A stretch of 64,000 nucleotides of DNA from Phycicoccus sp. M110.8 (GTDB lineage Bacteria; Actinomycetota; Actinomycetes; Actinomycetales; Dermatophilaceae), in the NCBI RefSeq assembly GCF_032464895.1, contig NZ_JAWDIC010000001.1, positions 124,001 to 188,000 on the forward strand. The letters are read 5' to 3'. The notes below the pieces were generated by a model. It had not been told where the DNA came from, searched no databases, and saw nothing but the letters and a program-made list of their open reading frames with translations. A program made the position numbers and the translations under genes. Position 1 is the first letter of the stretch. The number at the start of each line of letters is the position of its first letter. Of this stretch, positions 9,269 to 19,669 are shown in pieces.

Positions 9269-9892
9269 GTGGGGGGAGGACGACAGGGGAGGCTGAGGGT
9301 GGCGTGCGCTGCCCTCGCCGCTGCGACGGCTGTGGCACTGACGGCCTGCGGAGGCGGAGCCGCCGAGCCCGCGGCACCCAGCGGGTCCCACTGGGTGACC
9401 GTGCCCCGATCCCAGGTGGTCCTGTCCGTCCCGAACTCGTGGGAGGCGCTCGACGCGGCCGCCCTCGACCCCAGCGACCAGGCCGGTTCCGACCGCCTGG
9501 CCGAGGTGGCCAGGCGCACGCACGTGGAGATGAGCGATCTGCGCCAGCAGCTGCGACAGCTCGACCTGGTCCTCGCCGGCCCGGCCGGCTCCTCGTCCCA
9601 GGTCACGCTCGACATGCAGGGCATGGACGCGCTGCCCACCGACGGCGAGATCTACCAGCAGCTGGCCCCGGTCGCCGCGGGCCGGGTGGACATCCGACGG
9701 TTCCACAGTGCCGTCGGCGACGCGCTCACGGCTTCGTACGACATGTCCCCCGAGACCGGAGGGGCCAACGTCCGGCTCACGGCGCTCCACGTCGACGAGG
9801 GAGTGCTCCTGGTGGTCGTGTCCTCGCCGGAGGCCACGACGAGCAAGTCGATCGAGGCCGACACGCTGGGGCACATCCACCGCAAGGCCTGA
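9269..9892 (+). CDS. putative secreted lipoprotein of unknown function
   Basis: About 207 residues. A signal peptide ending in a lipobox LTAC (residues about 24-27) predicts a lipid-anchored exported protein. The mature part is soluble, begins SHWVTVPRSQVVLSVPNSWE, and includes a helical stretch (EVARRTHVEMSDLRQQLRQL) and a beta-rich C-terminus. The start of the mature domain resembles PsbP/DUF1795-like lipoproteins, but I cannot name a family. The GTG at 9269 gives a proper basic n-region (GGGRQGRLR); a GTG at 9299 has a better ribosome site (GGGGAGG) but no positive charges. Monocistronic, converging on the SDR gene. Confidence 0.6.
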   Translation: MGGGRQGRLRVACAALAAATAVALTACGGGAAEPAAPSGSHWVTVPRSQVVLSVPNSWEALDAAALDPSDQAGSDRLAEVARRTHVEMSDLRQQLRQLDLVLAGPAGSSSQVTLDMQGMDALPTDGEIYQQLAPVAAGRVDIRRFHSAVGDALTASYDMSPETGGANVRLTALHVDEGVLLVVVSSPEATTSKSIEADTLGHIHRKA

Positions 9893-9917
9893 CGGAGGGT
9901 GCGCCACGACCGGGCGG

Positions 9918-10745
9918 TCAGCCGCGCTCCTCGGCGATGCTGTTGCCGCCGTCGACGACCAAGCACTGGCCGGTGACGTAGGACGCGCCCGGGCTGCAGA
10001 GGAAGGCCACCGCAGCGGCGACCTCGTCGGGCGTCGCGCTGCGGCCCACCGGCGTCCGTCGACCGTGCCCCACCTCGTCGGCGGTCTGGCTCCCGGTCGC
10101 GATCCAGCCGGGGGCGACCGCGTTGGCCGTGATGCCCCGGCCGGCGTAGTCGACCGCCACCGACCGGGCCAGGCCGACGAGGCCGGCCTTCGCGGCGGCA
10201 TACCCGGCCTCCTCGCGCATGGCCATCACGGGTCCGGTCAGTGACGACACCATGACGACCCTGCCCCAGCCCGCCGCCTCCATCGCCGGCAGCGCGGCCC
10301 TGGTGACGAGGAACGCCGTGTCGAGGTTGCGGGCCAGTGCCAGCCGCCACCGCGCGGGGTCCATTGCCCCGACCGAGCCGGACTCCGTGCCGCCGGAGGA
10401 GGCGACGTCCACGGCCGGGGAGGCGACGCTCGTCATGCCGGCGTTGTTGACGACGACGGTGGGCGCGCCCAGGGCCCGCGTGACCTCGGCGAGCACGCGG
10501 CCCACCTGGTCGGGGTCGGTGAGGTCGCCCACCACCCCGACCGCCGGCGTGCCGACCGCCTCCAGCTCGGTCGCGCGCTCGCGCGCCCGGTCCGTCGTCG
10601 CCGCGACGGCGACCGCGGCGCCGAGGCTGCCGAGCAGCCGGGCGGTCGCCATGCCGATGCCGTCCGGCGCGCCGGCGCCGGTGACGAGAGCGACCCGCCC
10701 GCGCAGGTCGAACGCGCCGGGCAGACCCGCAGCCGGCCCGGTCAC
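9918..10745 (-). CDS. SDR-family NAD(P)-dependent oxidoreductase
   Basis: Classical short-chain dehydrogenase/reductase of about 275 residues. Seen: cofactor loop LVTGAGAPDGIGMATAR (TGxxxxGIG), VVNNAGMTSV, catalytic Ser in MVSSLTG and the YxxxK pair in AGYAAAKAGLVGLARS, with the C-terminal VTGQCLVVDGG. A 25-residue Ser/Gly-rich insertion after NNAGMTSV (VASSGGTESGSVGAMDP) is longer than usual. The substrate is not predictable; the pattern resembles FabG-like 3-oxoacyl reductases. The start is GTG at 10743-10745. It lies 30 nt after uppS on the same strand and may be co-transcribed with recO-uppS. Confidence 0.88.
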   Translation of the reverse strand: MTGPAAGLPGAFDLRGRVALVTGAGAPDGIGMATARLLGSLGAAVAVAATTDRARERATELEAVGTPAVGVVGDLTDPDQVGRVLAEVTRALGAPTVVVNNAGMTSVASPAVDVASSGGTESGSVGAMDPARWRLALARNLDTAFLVTRAALPAMEAAGWGRVVMVSSLTGPVMAMREEAGYAAAKAGLVGLARSVAVDYAGRGITANAVAPGWIATGSQTADEVGHGRRTPVGRSATPDEVAAAVAFLCSPGASYVTGQCLVVDGGNSIAEERG

Positions 10746-10775
10746 GGAGTCGCCCCGGTCACGCCGTCACCCGGG

Positions 10776-11564
10776 TCACGCCGACGGTTCCGCGCGGTCG
10801 ACGGCTCCGCCGTAGCGGCGGTCGCGCGCGGCATACGTCTCGATCGCCTGCCACAGGTGGCGGCGGTCGTAGTCGGGCCACAGCGTGTCCTGGAACACCA
10901 TCTCGGCGTACGCGCTCTGCCACAGCAGGAAGTTGCTCGTCCGCTGCTCCCCCGACGACCGCACGAACAGGTCGACGTCGGGCATGTCCGGCTCAGGCAG
11001 GTAGCGCGCGATCGTCTTCTCGTCGATCGACCCGGGCTTGAGCTTGCCGCGCTGCACCTGCTCGGCGACCCGCTGGACGGCGTCGGCGATCTCCGCCCGG
11101 CCGCCGTAGTTGACGCAGAAGTACAGCGTCAGCCCGGTGTTGTCCTTGGTGAGCTCCTGGGCGGTCTCGAGCTCCTTGATGACCGAGCCCCACAGCCGCG
11201 GACGGCGGCCGACCCAGCGCATCCGCACGCCCCACTCGTGGAGCTGGTCGCGGCGGCGCCGGATGACGTCGCGGTTGAAGCCCATGAGGAAGCGCACCTC
11301 GTCGGGGCTGCGCTTCCAGTTCTCGGTCGAGAACGCGTACGCCGACAGGTGGCCGACCCCGATCTCGATGGCGCCGGCGACGACGTCGAGCAGCGCGGCC
11401 TCGCCCGCCTCGTGACCCTTGGTCCGCGGGAGACCGCGCTGGTTGGCCCACCGCCCGTTGCCGTCCATCACGACCGCGACGTGGTCGGGCACCAGCTCGC
11501 GCGGGACCGGCGGCGGCGTCGCCCCGCTCGGGTGCGGGAACGGCTTCGCGTATGCCGGGCTCAC
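10776..11564 (-). CDS. uppS: isoprenyl transferase (polyprenyl diphosphate synthase, UppS family)
   Basis: Cis-prenyltransferase that builds the polyprenyl diphosphate lipid carrier for cell-wall synthesis. Family motifs are clear: [62 protein letters not shown] and [20 protein letters not shown] plus the C-terminal FQDTLWPDY. About 262 residues. The GTG at 11562-11564 overlaps the recO stop (GTGA) and has GGGGGAGG just upstream; a larger open frame further upstream is a shadow of recO. The recO-uppS order is standard in actinobacteria. Confidence 0.95.
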   Translation of the reverse strand: MSPAYAKPFPHPSGATPPPVPRELVPDHVAVVMDGNGRWANQRGLPRTKGHEAGEAALLDVVAGAIEIGVGHLSAYAFSTENWKRSPDEVRFLMGFNRDVIRRRRDQLHEWGVRMRWVGRRPRLWGSVIKELETAQELTKDNTGLTLYFCVNYGGRAEIADAVQRVAEQVQRGKLKPGSIDEKTIARYLPEPDMPDVDLFVRSSGEQRTSNFLLWQSAYAEMVFQDTLWPDYDRRHLWQAIETYAARDRRYGGAVDRAEPSA

Positions 11565-12412
11565 GCCTCCCCCGTCCGTCCGGCGAGCGCGGCGTGGGCC
11601 TGCGCGACCCGTTCCACCGGCGCTGCCTCGACGGGCGGCGGGGCCGACCACGTGATGGCGGGGTTGGTCTCGGGGCGGTCGGGGTCGCGGCGGTCCACGA
11701 GGCGCAACGATCGCACACCGCGTTCGAGGTGCCACTGCAGGAACGCGCTGGCCAGGCTGCTCGCCTCGCGCCGGTGGCGGCCCGATGAGGCGTCCGCGAT
11801 CACCCAGTCCCCCGCGAGCAGCGACGCGAGCAGCGCCAGGGTCTCCGGGGCCGGCGCCGCCGAGGCGGGCGGGCGGCACGACGGGCAGACGGTGCCGCCG
11901 GACGCGAGGTTGAACGCGCGGTGCGGGCCCGGCGCGCCACAGCGGGCGCAGTCGTGGAAGCTCGGCGCCCAGCCCGCGATCGCGAGCGCCCGCAGCAGGT
12001 AGGCGTCGAGCACCAGCCCCGGGTCGTGCAGGCCCTCGGCCATGGAGCGCAGGGCGCCGGCGAGCAGCAGGTACTGCTGCAGGTTCGGCTCGCGCTCCTC
12101 GGTGAGCCGGTCGGCCGTCTCGAGCATCGCGGCCGCGGCGGTGTACGTCGTGTAGTCGCGCGCCAGGACGTCGCCCCAGCTGGCGATCGACTCGGCCTGC
12201 GTCACCGTGTCGAGCGAGCGACCCTCGTAGCACTGGACGTCGACGTGCATGCCGGGCTCGAGCCGCGCCCCGAACCGGCTCTTGGTGCGCCGGACGCCCT
12301 TGCCGACCACGCGCACCTTGCCCAGGCGGCGCGTCAGCAGCGTGACGATGCGGTCCGCCTCACCCAGCTTCTGGGTGCGCAGGACGATGCCTTCGTCGCG
12401 GTACAGGGGCAC
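11561..12412 (-). CDS. recO: DNA repair protein RecO
   Basis: Helps load RecA in the RecF pathway. N-terminal OB-fold ([19 protein letters not shown], then [16 protein letters not shown]), the helical region [17 protein letters not shown] and a zinc-finger CARCGAPG...VCPSC around residues 152-175 are typical. Length about 283. The start is GTG at 12410-12412; an ATG a few bases upstream is out of frame. Coupled to uppS by a 4-nt overlap. Divergent from alkB. Confidence 0.93.
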   Translation of the reverse strand: MPLYRDEGIVLRTQKLGEADRIVTLLTRRLGKVRVVGKGVRRTKSRFGARLEPGMHVDVQCYEGRSLDTVTQAESIASWGDVLARDYTTYTAAAAMLETADRLTEEREPNLQQYLLLAGALRSMAEGLHDPGLVLDAYLLRALAIAGWAPSFHDCARCGAPGPHRAFNLASGGTVCPSCRPPASAAPAPETLALLASLLAGDWVIADASSGRHRREASSLASAFLQWHLERGVRSLRLVDRRDPDRPETNPAITWSAPPPVEAAPVERVAQAHAALAGRTGEA

Positions 12413-12516
12413 CGCACCATTGTCTCAACCCGGCGGGCCGTTGGCGGGAGGCGGGCCGTGACGTGGCACAACGCCGACGTCGTGGCTAACGCACACCGGT
12501 TTTCGCACCGACCCAC

Positions 12517-12532
12517 TAGAACGTGTGTTCGA
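12517..12532 (+). promoter_or_regulatory. LexA (SOS) box upstream of alkB
   Basis: The 16-mer TAGAACGTGTGTTCGA matches the actinobacterial LexA consensus TCGAAC-N4-GTTCGA at all fixed positions but one. It sits 20 nt before the alkB start codon, where a -10-like TACGCT (12540-12545) follows, so the box occupies the -35 region. It could also face recO on the other strand, but recO starts more than 100 nt away. Confidence 0.8.
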
Positions 12533-12551
12533 ATCGGCGTACGCTCGCAGC

Positions 12552-13181
12552 ATGACCGCTGCATGGCAGGCATCGCTGCTCGACACCGGAGACGACGTCG
12601 CGCTGCACGACCTCGACGCGGGGCTCAGCAGGACCCCGCTGTCACGGGGTGCGTGGGTCGACTACCGCCCCGGCTGGCTGGCCGGCGCCGACCGGGTCTT
12701 CGACGAGCTGCACCACGACGTGCCGTGGAAGGCCGAGCGCCGGGAGATGTACGAGCGCGTCGTCGACGTCCCCAGACTGCTCAAGTTCTATGACGAGGGC
12801 GAGCGGCTCCCCCACCCCGTGCTCGCCGAGGCGCGGGAGGCCCTGAGCCGCCGGTATGCCGCGGAGCTGGGCGAGCCGTTCGTCACCGCGGGCATGTGCC
12901 TCTACCGGGACGGGCGGGACTCGGTGGCCTGGCACGGCGACCGGATCGGCAGGTCGAAAGACCTCGACACCATGGTGGCGATCCTGTCGGTCGGCTCGGC
13001 GCGCTCGCTGATGCTGCGTCCGCGGGGAGGCGGCTCCTCCATCGGCTTCTCGCTCGGGCACGGGGACCTGGTGGTCATGGGCGGCTCGTGCCAGCGCACG
13101 TGGGACCACTGCATCCCCAAGACCACCAAGGCCGTGGGGCCCCGGATCTCGATCCAGTTCCGTCCGCGCGGCGTCCGCTGA
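12552..13181 (+). CDS. alkB: alpha-ketoglutarate-dependent dioxygenase, AlkB family
   Basis: Fe(II)/2-oxoglutarate enzyme that removes alkyl groups from DNA bases by oxidative demethylation. Seen: LSRGAWVDYRPGWL, the metal triad HxD in SVAWHGDRIG (about residue 135) with the distal His in TWDHCIPK, and the 2OG-binding Arg pair in GPRISIQFRPRG. About 209 residues, normal for the family. The ATG at 12552 is chosen because upstream codons are promoter sequence. The SOS box at 12517 indicates induction by DNA damage through LexA rather than through Ada. Possibly leaderless: the -10 ends 6 nt before the ATG. Confidence 0.93.
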   Translation: MTAAWQASLLDTGDDVALHDLDAGLSRTPLSRGAWVDYRPGWLAGADRVFDELHHDVPWKAERREMYERVVDVPRLLKFYDEGERLPHPVLAEAREALSRRYAAELGEPFVTAGMCLYRDGRDSVAWHGDRIGRSKDLDTMVAILSVGSARSLMLRPRGGGSSIGFSLGHGDLVVMGGSCQRTWDHCIPKTTKAVGPRISIQFRPRGVR

Positions 13182-13232
13182 GGGGCCGGGAGGAGCTCCG
13201 AGGGCGCCACGCGGCGCTCCGTCCCCGGACCG

Positions 13233-13269
13233 GAGGTGTGCCGCGACGCCGGGCCCCCCGGCACACCTC
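13233..13269. terminator. hairpin between convergent alkB and leuA
   Basis: An 11-bp perfect stem, GAGGTGTGCCG (13233-13243) pairing with CGGCACACCTC (13259-13269), around a GC-rich loop. It lies between two converging genes, so it can serve both strands. No U-tract. Confidence 0.7.
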
Positions 13270-13272
13270 ACC

Positions 13273-15060
<1,788 letters not shown>

Positions 15061-15103
15061 TCAGCCGGCAACGCGAACTCCGCGACGAGGGGCGGCTGAT
15101 CGG

Positions 15104-15148
15104 TCAGGCCCCGCCGCGGCGGCGAAGGAGGAGGCGCGAGGAACGCAC
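15104..15148 (-). CDS. leuL: leucine leader peptide of leuA
   Basis: A 14-codon ORF, MRSSRLLLRRRGGA, starting with GTG at 15146-15148 and ending in TGA, with three consecutive Leu codons (CTC CTC CTT) flanked by Arg codons. It lies 85 nt upstream of leuA on the same strand. Leu-rich leader peptides ahead of leuA are known in Actinobacteria and couple ribosome stalling to downstream expression. The 85-nt spacer contains possible alternative stems (CAGCCG/CGGCTG and GGCCC/GGGCC) but no U-tract, so control could act on termination or on access to the leuA ribosome site. Confidence 0.75.
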   Translation of the reverse strand: MRSSRLLLRRRGGA

Positions 15149-15270
15149 GCGTCGAGGGTATGCCGGTGGGCGGCATCCGTCCAACGTGCGGTTGGGTGCG
15201 CCCACGATCCGGACACGCCGCGTCCCGCGCAGACGCGGTCCAGTCGGCCTCGCGCAGCCCGCCGGTGCCC

Positions 15271-16299
15271 TCACGACGAGAAGGGGAAGATCCCGGAGTA
15301 CGCGTTGAGGGCCGGCTGGCCGCCGAGGTGGGCGTAGAGGACGGTCGAGTCCCTGCCGATCTCGCCGGAGGTCACCAGGTCGACGAGGCCGGCCATCGAC
15401 TTCCCCTCGTAGACGGGGTCGAGAATCATCCCCTCGAGCCGCCCGCTGAGCAGGATCGCCTCGACGGTGGACTCGACCGGGATGCCGTAGAGGTCGCCGG
15501 CCCATCCCTCGAGCACGGTCACCTCCTCGTCGCGCAGCTCGCGCTCGAGGCCGATCAGCGACGCCGTGTGGCGCGCGATGCGGTCGACCTGGGCGCGGGT
15601 CTTCTCCAGCGTCGCCGAGGCGTCGATGCCGATGACGCGTCGGGGGCGGCCGCCGGCGTCCTCGAGGGCCGCGAACCCCGCGACCATCCCGGCGTGCGTC
15701 GAGCCCGTCACCGTGCAGACGACGACGGTGTCGAAGAAGACGCCGAGCTCGCGCTCCTGCTCGGCCACCTCGTACGCCCAGTTCGCGAATCCAAGGCCCC
15801 CGAGCGGGTGCTCCGACGCACCCGCCGGGATGCCGTACGGCGTGCCACCCGCCTCCTCGACCTCGCGCAGGGCGTCCTCCCACGAGGTGCGGATGCCGAT
15901 GTCGAAGCCGTGCGGGTCGAGCCGGCTGTCGGCGCCCATGATCCGCGACAGCAGGATGTTGCCGACCCTGTCGTTGACCGGGTCGTCCCAGTCCACCCAC
16001 TTCTCCTGCACGAGGCGGCACTTCAGGCCGAGCTTCGCAGCGACGGCCGCGACCTGCCGGGTGTGGTTGGACTGGTAGCCGCCGATGGAGACGAGCGTGT
16101 CGGCGCCCGAGGCGAGCACGTCGGGGACGATGTACTCCAGCTTGCGGGTCTTGTTGCCCCCGAACGCGAGGCCGCTGTTGCAGTCCTCGCGCTTGGCCCA
16201 CACCTGCGCGCCCCCGAGGTGTGCGGTGAGCCGGTCGAGCCGGTGCACCGGGCTGGGCCCGAAGGTGAGCGGGTACCGCTCGAAGTCGTCGATGCTCAC
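15271..16299 (-). CDS. acdS: 1-aminocyclopropane-1-carboxylate (ACC) deaminase
   Basis: PLP enzyme that opens ACC, the plant ethylene precursor, to 2-oxobutyrate and ammonia. About 342 residues. Seen: PLP Lys in [11 protein letters not shown], the catalytic Ser in [14 protein letters not shown], phosphate loop TGSTHAGM, and [10 protein letters not shown] and [11 protein letters not shown]. The Glu in YEGK and Leu in HLGG are the residues that separate true ACC deaminases from D-cysteine desulfhydrases, which carry Ser and Thr there. The GTG at 16297-16299 (GTG AGC ATC GAC GAC) overlaps the stop of the GntR gene. The pairing suggests substrate-responsive control, and the enzyme hints at a plant or rhizosphere habitat. 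Confidence 0.92.
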   Translation of the reverse strand: MSIDDFERYPLTFGPSPVHRLDRLTAHLGGAQVWAKREDCNSGLAFGGNKTRKLEYIVPDVLASGADTLVSIGGYQSNHTRQVAAVAAKLGLKCRLVQEKWVDWDDPVNDRVGNILLSRIMGADSRLDPHGFDIGIRTSWEDALREVEEAGGTPYGIPAGASEHPLGGLGFANWAYEVAEQERELGVFFDTVVVCTVTGSTHAGMVAGFAALEDAGGRPRRVIGIDASATLEKTRAQVDRIARHTASLIGLERELRDEEVTVLEGWAGDLYGIPVESTVEAILLSGRLEGMILDPVYEGKSMAGLVDLVTSGEIGRDSTVLYAHLGGQPALNAYSGIFPFSS

Positions 16300-16970
16300 A
16301 GCGTGCCTCCGGTGGACTGGTCGAGGAGTGGGACGAGGGTCTGCCAGGTGAGGGTGCTCGCCCGGGCGGCAGCCTCTGCGTCGCGGGCGGTGCACGCGGC
16401 GATGAGCTGGTCGTGCAGCCGGACGGATCCCCGCGCGTCGAGCGAGCCGAACCGCAGCCGCTCCACGCGGCGCAGGACCGGGGTGTACTGCTCGAGGACG
16501 TCGCGGACCGCCGCGTTGCCCGCCGCCCGCACCGGTATGCCGTGCAGCTCGTCGTCCGCGGCGAGCGCGGCCTCGGCGTCGCCGCGCCGCAGCGCCCGGC
16601 TGAACCGCCGGTTCGCCTCGGCCATGGCGGCGAGGTCGTCGGCGGTGAGCTGCTCGACGGCAGCCCGGACGGCAACCTCGTGCACGGCGGCGACCACGGC
16701 TTGCGCGTCCCGGGTGGCCCGGGCGTCGAGGGACGCCACGCGGGTGGACCGTCCGGGCGTGGCGGTCACGAGGCCTGCCTGCTGCAGCCGCAGGAGCGCC
16801 TCACGCACGGGCGTCCGGCTCACCCCGAGCCAGGCGGCCAGCTCCTGGTCCCGGACGACCTCGTCCGGTTCGAGCGTGCCGTCGACGATGGCCGACCGCA
16901 GGCGCTGGTAGACGTCGTCGCGCAGCAGCTGTCGGGGCGACGACACGTCTGACGGAGCAGGGACGGGCAC
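16296..16970 (-). CDS. GntR-family regulator (FCD type), probable regulator of acdS
   Basis: About 224 residues. The N-terminal winged helix has [19 protein letters not shown] and [21 protein letters not shown], the canonical GntR recognition helix; the C-terminal FCD helical domain includes [17 protein letters not shown] and [16 protein letters not shown], with metal/ligand His positions (ELH, RLHDQL). It starts with GTG at 16968-16970, immediately beside a palindromic operator, and overlaps acdS by 4 nt, so it probably senses an acdS-related ligand and controls its own operon. The ligand is not known. Confidence 0.88.
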   Translation of the reverse strand: MPVPAPSDVSSPRQLLRDDVYQRLRSAIVDGTLEPDEVVRDQELAAWLGVSRTPVREALLRLQQAGLVTATPGRSTRVASLDARATRDAQAVVAAVHEVAVRAAVEQLTADDLAAMAEANRRFSRALRRGDAEAALAADDELHGIPVRAAGNAAVRDVLEQYTPVLRRVERLRFGSLDARGSVRLHDQLIAACTARDAEAAARASTLTWQTLVPLLDQSTGGTL

Positions 16971-16972
16971 GC

Positions 16973-16987
16973 GATATATTGCATATC
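16973..16987 (-). promoter_or_regulatory. GntR operator in front of the GntR-acdS operon
   Basis: GATATATTGCATATC: 5-bp arms GATAT and ATATC around ATTGC, a strongly A/T-rich island in a region of about 70% GC. The minus-strand reading TGATATGCAATATATC resembles operators of FadR/FCD-type GntR proteins. It begins 3 nt upstream of the GTG start codon, suggesting autoregulation and perhaps a leaderless start. Confidence 0.65.
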
Positions 16988-17028
16988 ACTGCTGCGGTCG
17001 CGTCAAGCGGTCCCGTCGAGCGGTTGCG

Positions 17029-17490
17029 TCACGTGGCCGCGCGGCGGACCAGTCGGACGAACGCCACGACGACCGCGATCGAGGCCCCGACGATGCCGAT
17101 CCCGAGGAAGACCCTCGCCACGAGCTCCCAGTCGAAGCCGCCCGGGGCGAAGTGGACGGGGAACACCTGCCACAGACGCACCATGGCGACCAGGCCGACG
17201 ATGTTCTGCACACCGTCGCCGACGGCGCGCAGCCACGGCGGGTCGCTCACGGCATACACGAGGTTGGCGAGCAGGCCCACCACGATGGAGGCGTTGACCC
17301 AGCCGAGCACCAGCCGGAAGTCATCGGTGAGGAACGGCAGGGCGTCCCAGCCCGGCCAGCCGTTCACGGCCCCGAGCAGCAGTGCGTTGACGAACGCCCC
17401 TGCGACGTAGCCCACCCGTCGCTGGGTCCGGGTGGGGCGCGTCCGGGTCGGGGACGTCCGGGTCCGGGGTTCGATGGTGGGGCTCGTCAT
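17029..17490 (-). CDS. integral membrane protein of unknown function
   Basis: About 153 residues. A Thr/Arg-rich N-terminus ([20 protein letters not shown]) is followed by four hydrophobic segments: GYVAGAFVNALLLGAVNGWP, LVLGWVNASIVVGLLANLVY, VQNIVGLVAMVRLWQVFPV and VFLGIGIVGASIAVVVAFVR. The start is the ATG at 17488-17490, with GGAGG within 12 nt upstream. No catalytic motif is visible and I do not recognise a family. It lies upstream of the GntR-acdS pair on the same strand but is separated from it by the GntR operator, so it is probably its own unit. Divergent from the ASCH-like gene. Confidence 0.75.
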   Translation of the reverse strand: MTSPTIEPRTRTSPTRTRPTRTQRRVGYVAGAFVNALLLGAVNGWPGWDALPFLTDDFRLVLGWVNASIVVGLLANLVYAVSDPPWLRAVGDGVQNIVGLVAMVRLWQVFPVHFAPGGFDWELVARVFLGIGIVGASIAVVVAFVRLVRRAAT

Positions 17491-17577
17491 GGTGCACCTC
17501 CGCGTCTCCTCGATCCCACTGGACCGCCCGCGAGAAGGTGGGCGACAGTGCCGAAGGTCCGTCGGTAGGTTCGGCGC

Positions 17578-18375
17578 ATGATGATCCGCCCCGACACCCT
17601 CGCGGCCATCAAGGCCGGTGACGTGGACCTGGCGTTCCGCCGCTGGGACCGGCCGCGGGTGCTCGTCGGCACCCGGTTGCGCACGCGGGTCGGTCTGCTG
17701 GAGGTCACCAGCGTCGACCAGGTCGCACCGTCCCGGATCACCGCGACCGACGCGCGCCGGGCGGGCTCGCCGTCGCTGGCGCACCTGCGCGGGATGCTCG
17801 AGGCGAAGGCGGACCGGCCCGTCTGGCGGGTCGGGCTGCGCTATGCCGGAGCGGACCCGCGCGAGGAGCTGCGCGCCGCGGTGCCGGACGCCGAGGAGGT
17901 CGCCACGATCCGGCGGCGGCTGGACCGGCTCGACGCGGCGTCGTCGATCGGGCCGTGGACCCGGGCCACCCTGGGCATCATCGACCGCTCCCCCACCGTC
18001 CGCGCGCCCGAGCTCGCGGCGGAGCTCGGACGCGACACCCCGTCGTTCAAGCGGGACGTCCGCAAGCTCAAGGAGCTCGGGCTCACCGAGTCCCTCGACA
18101 TCGGCTACCGGCTCTCGCCGCGCGGGGCGGCCGTGGTGGACGCCGAGTCGGGGACACCGCGGACGGACCGGGCCGCCGCGCCGGAGGGCACGCCGCTCCC
18201 GCGGATCGGCGCACCGGCGACCCGGGCCCTGCGAGGCCAGGGGATCTGGACCCTGGAGCAGGTCCGCGACCTGCGCGAGGACGAGCTGGCCGCGCTGCAC
18301 GGCGTCGGACCCGTGGCGGTCAGGTTCCTGCGGGACGCCCTGGCCGAGCGCGGCTGGGGCTTCGCGCCGGGCTGA
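17578..18375 (+). CDS. ASCH-like / winged-helix / HhH three-part nucleic-acid-binding protein
   Basis: About 265 residues. Residues ~1-90 resemble an ASCH domain, a PUA-like RNA-binding fold (TLAAIKAGDVDLAFRRWDRP; VGTRLRTRVGLLEVTSVDQV). Residues ~125-185 look like a winged helix (ATLGIIDRSPTVRAPELAAE; FKRDVRKLKELGLTESLDIG). The C-terminus carries a helix-hairpin-helix (IGAPATRALRGQGIWTLEQV; DELAALHGVGPVAVRFLRDA). All three suggest nucleic-acid binding; no nuclease motif is visible. The start is the first ATG of ATGATG at 17578. Its stop is 1 nt from the stop of the converging MFS gene. The domain calls are by eye and the function is unknown. Confidence 0.7.
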   Translation: MMIRPDTLAAIKAGDVDLAFRRWDRPRVLVGTRLRTRVGLLEVTSVDQVAPSRITATDARRAGSPSLAHLRGMLEAKADRPVWRVGLRYAGADPREELRAAVPDAEEVATIRRRLDRLDAASSIGPWTRATLGIIDRSPTVRAPELAAELGRDTPSFKRDVRKLKELGLTESLDIGYRLSPRGAAVVDAESGTPRTDRAAAPEGTPLPRIGAPATRALRGQGIWTLEQVRDLREDELAALHGVGPVAVRFLRDALAERGWGFAPG

Positions 18376-18376
18376 G

Positions 18377-19669
18377 TCAGCCTGTCGCCGCAGGTGCGGT
18401 CACCGGTTCGGGCACCTCGAGGTCGTCCATGCCGCGGGTGGAGGCGATCGGCGAGCGGAGGAGCCAGGCGAACGCGAGCGCTCCCCCGACGGCCGCGACC
18501 ACCAGCGTGGGGCGGATGCCGATCGCGTCACCCAGCAGGCCGCCCACCACCGCCCCCAGCGGCCGGATCCCGTAGTTGACGGTCGAGAACGCGCCGGTCA
18601 CCCGGCTACGGACGGGGTCGGGGGTGACCGCGGCCATCACCGCGTTGAGCGGGACGTCGAAGCACATCACCCCGAAGTCCGACACGAACTCGACCAGGGC
18701 GAGGGCCGCCACGCGCGACCACACGGGGCCGCCGGCCAGGGGCAGGGCGGCGAACGGGGCCGAGAAGAGGACGGCTCCGGCGATGATCGTCCGGCCCATG
18801 CCGAACCGCCTCGACAGCCGCCCGGCTGCCACCGTCCCGAGCAGGCCGCCCGTCGCTCCGATGCCCAGGGCGAGCCCGATGAGCCCGGCCGACAGTTCCA
18901 GCTCCCGGCTCGCGAAGAGCACGAGCAGGGCGCCCACCATCAGGTTGAAGAAGTTGACCGTGGTGGCGCAGGGCAGCGACGGGCGCAGGTACGGGTGTCG
19001 CACGACCAGCGCCATGCCGTCGCGAGCCCGCCGGAGAAGGCCACCGGACGGCGCCGGATCGACCGGGAGGTCCGCCACCCGGACCCGCCCGATGAGGACG
19101 GCGGACACCAGGAAGGAGGCCGCGTCGACCACCATCGCGACCGGGGCCGTCAGTGCCTGGATGAGGCCACCCGCCACCGCCGGGCCGGCGACGAACGATG
19201 CCGACCGCGTGGCGCTGAGCAGGCTGGTCGCCTCGACGTACTGGTCCCGGCGGACGAGCCCGACGAAGAAGCTCGGGTAGGAGGTCTGGTAGAGCACCTG
19301 CCCGAGCCCGGCGACGAGGGCGACGGCGAAGAGCTGGGGCAGCGTGACCAGCCCGAACCAGTGGGCGAGCGGGAGCGTGAGGAGGACAGCCGCCCGTAAC
19401 AGGTCCGCCAGGACGAGCAGCCGGCGCTTGCGCTCGTGGTGGTCCACCCAGGTGCCGATGAGCAGCGACACCAGGTTCGGCGCCCACACCGCGGCGGTGA
19501 GCAGGCCCACCGTCCGGGCCTCGGCGTGCAAGGTCGTCACCGCGATGAGCGGGAGGGCCAGCTCGGTGATCCGGTCGCCGAACTGCGACACCCCCTGCCC
19601 GACCCAGTACGTGGCGAAGCGGCGGTCGCGCCACAACGGCCCGGTGCCGGCCACGTCCCCGACGGTCAT
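18377..19669 (-). CDS. MFS transporter, enterobactin-exporter-like (MFS_3)
   Basis: About 430 residues with around 12 hydrophobic segments. Motif-A-like signatures include IGTWVDHHERKRRLL after helix 2 and AAGRLSRRFGMGRT in the second half. The N-terminus FATYWVGQGVSQFGDRITEL matches the MFS_3 exporter group. It probably exports a drug or small molecule. Its start overlaps the stop of the upstream ArsR regulator by 4 nt, so export is likely induced when that regulator binds its ligand. It converges tail-to-tail on the ASCH-like gene. Confidence 0.88.
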   Translation of the reverse strand: MTVGDVAGTGPLWRDRRFATYWVGQGVSQFGDRITELALPLIAVTTLHAEARTVGLLTAAVWAPNLVSLLIGTWVDHHERKRRLLVLADLLRAAVLLTLPLAHWFGLVTLPQLFAVALVAGLGQVLYQTSYPSFFVGLVRRDQYVEATSLLSATRSASFVAGPAVAGGLIQALTAPVAMVVDAASFLVSAVLIGRVRVADLPVDPAPSGGLLRRARDGMALVVRHPYLRPSLPCATTVNFFNLMVGALLVLFASRELELSAGLIGLALGIGATGGLLGTVAAGRLSRRFGMGRTIIAGAVLFSAPFAALPLAGGPVWSRVAALALVEFVSDFGVMCFDVPLNAVMAAVTPDPVRSRVTGAFSTVNYGIRPLGAVVGGLLGDAIGIRPTLVVAAVGGALAFAWLLRSPIASTRGMDDLEVPEPVTAPAATG

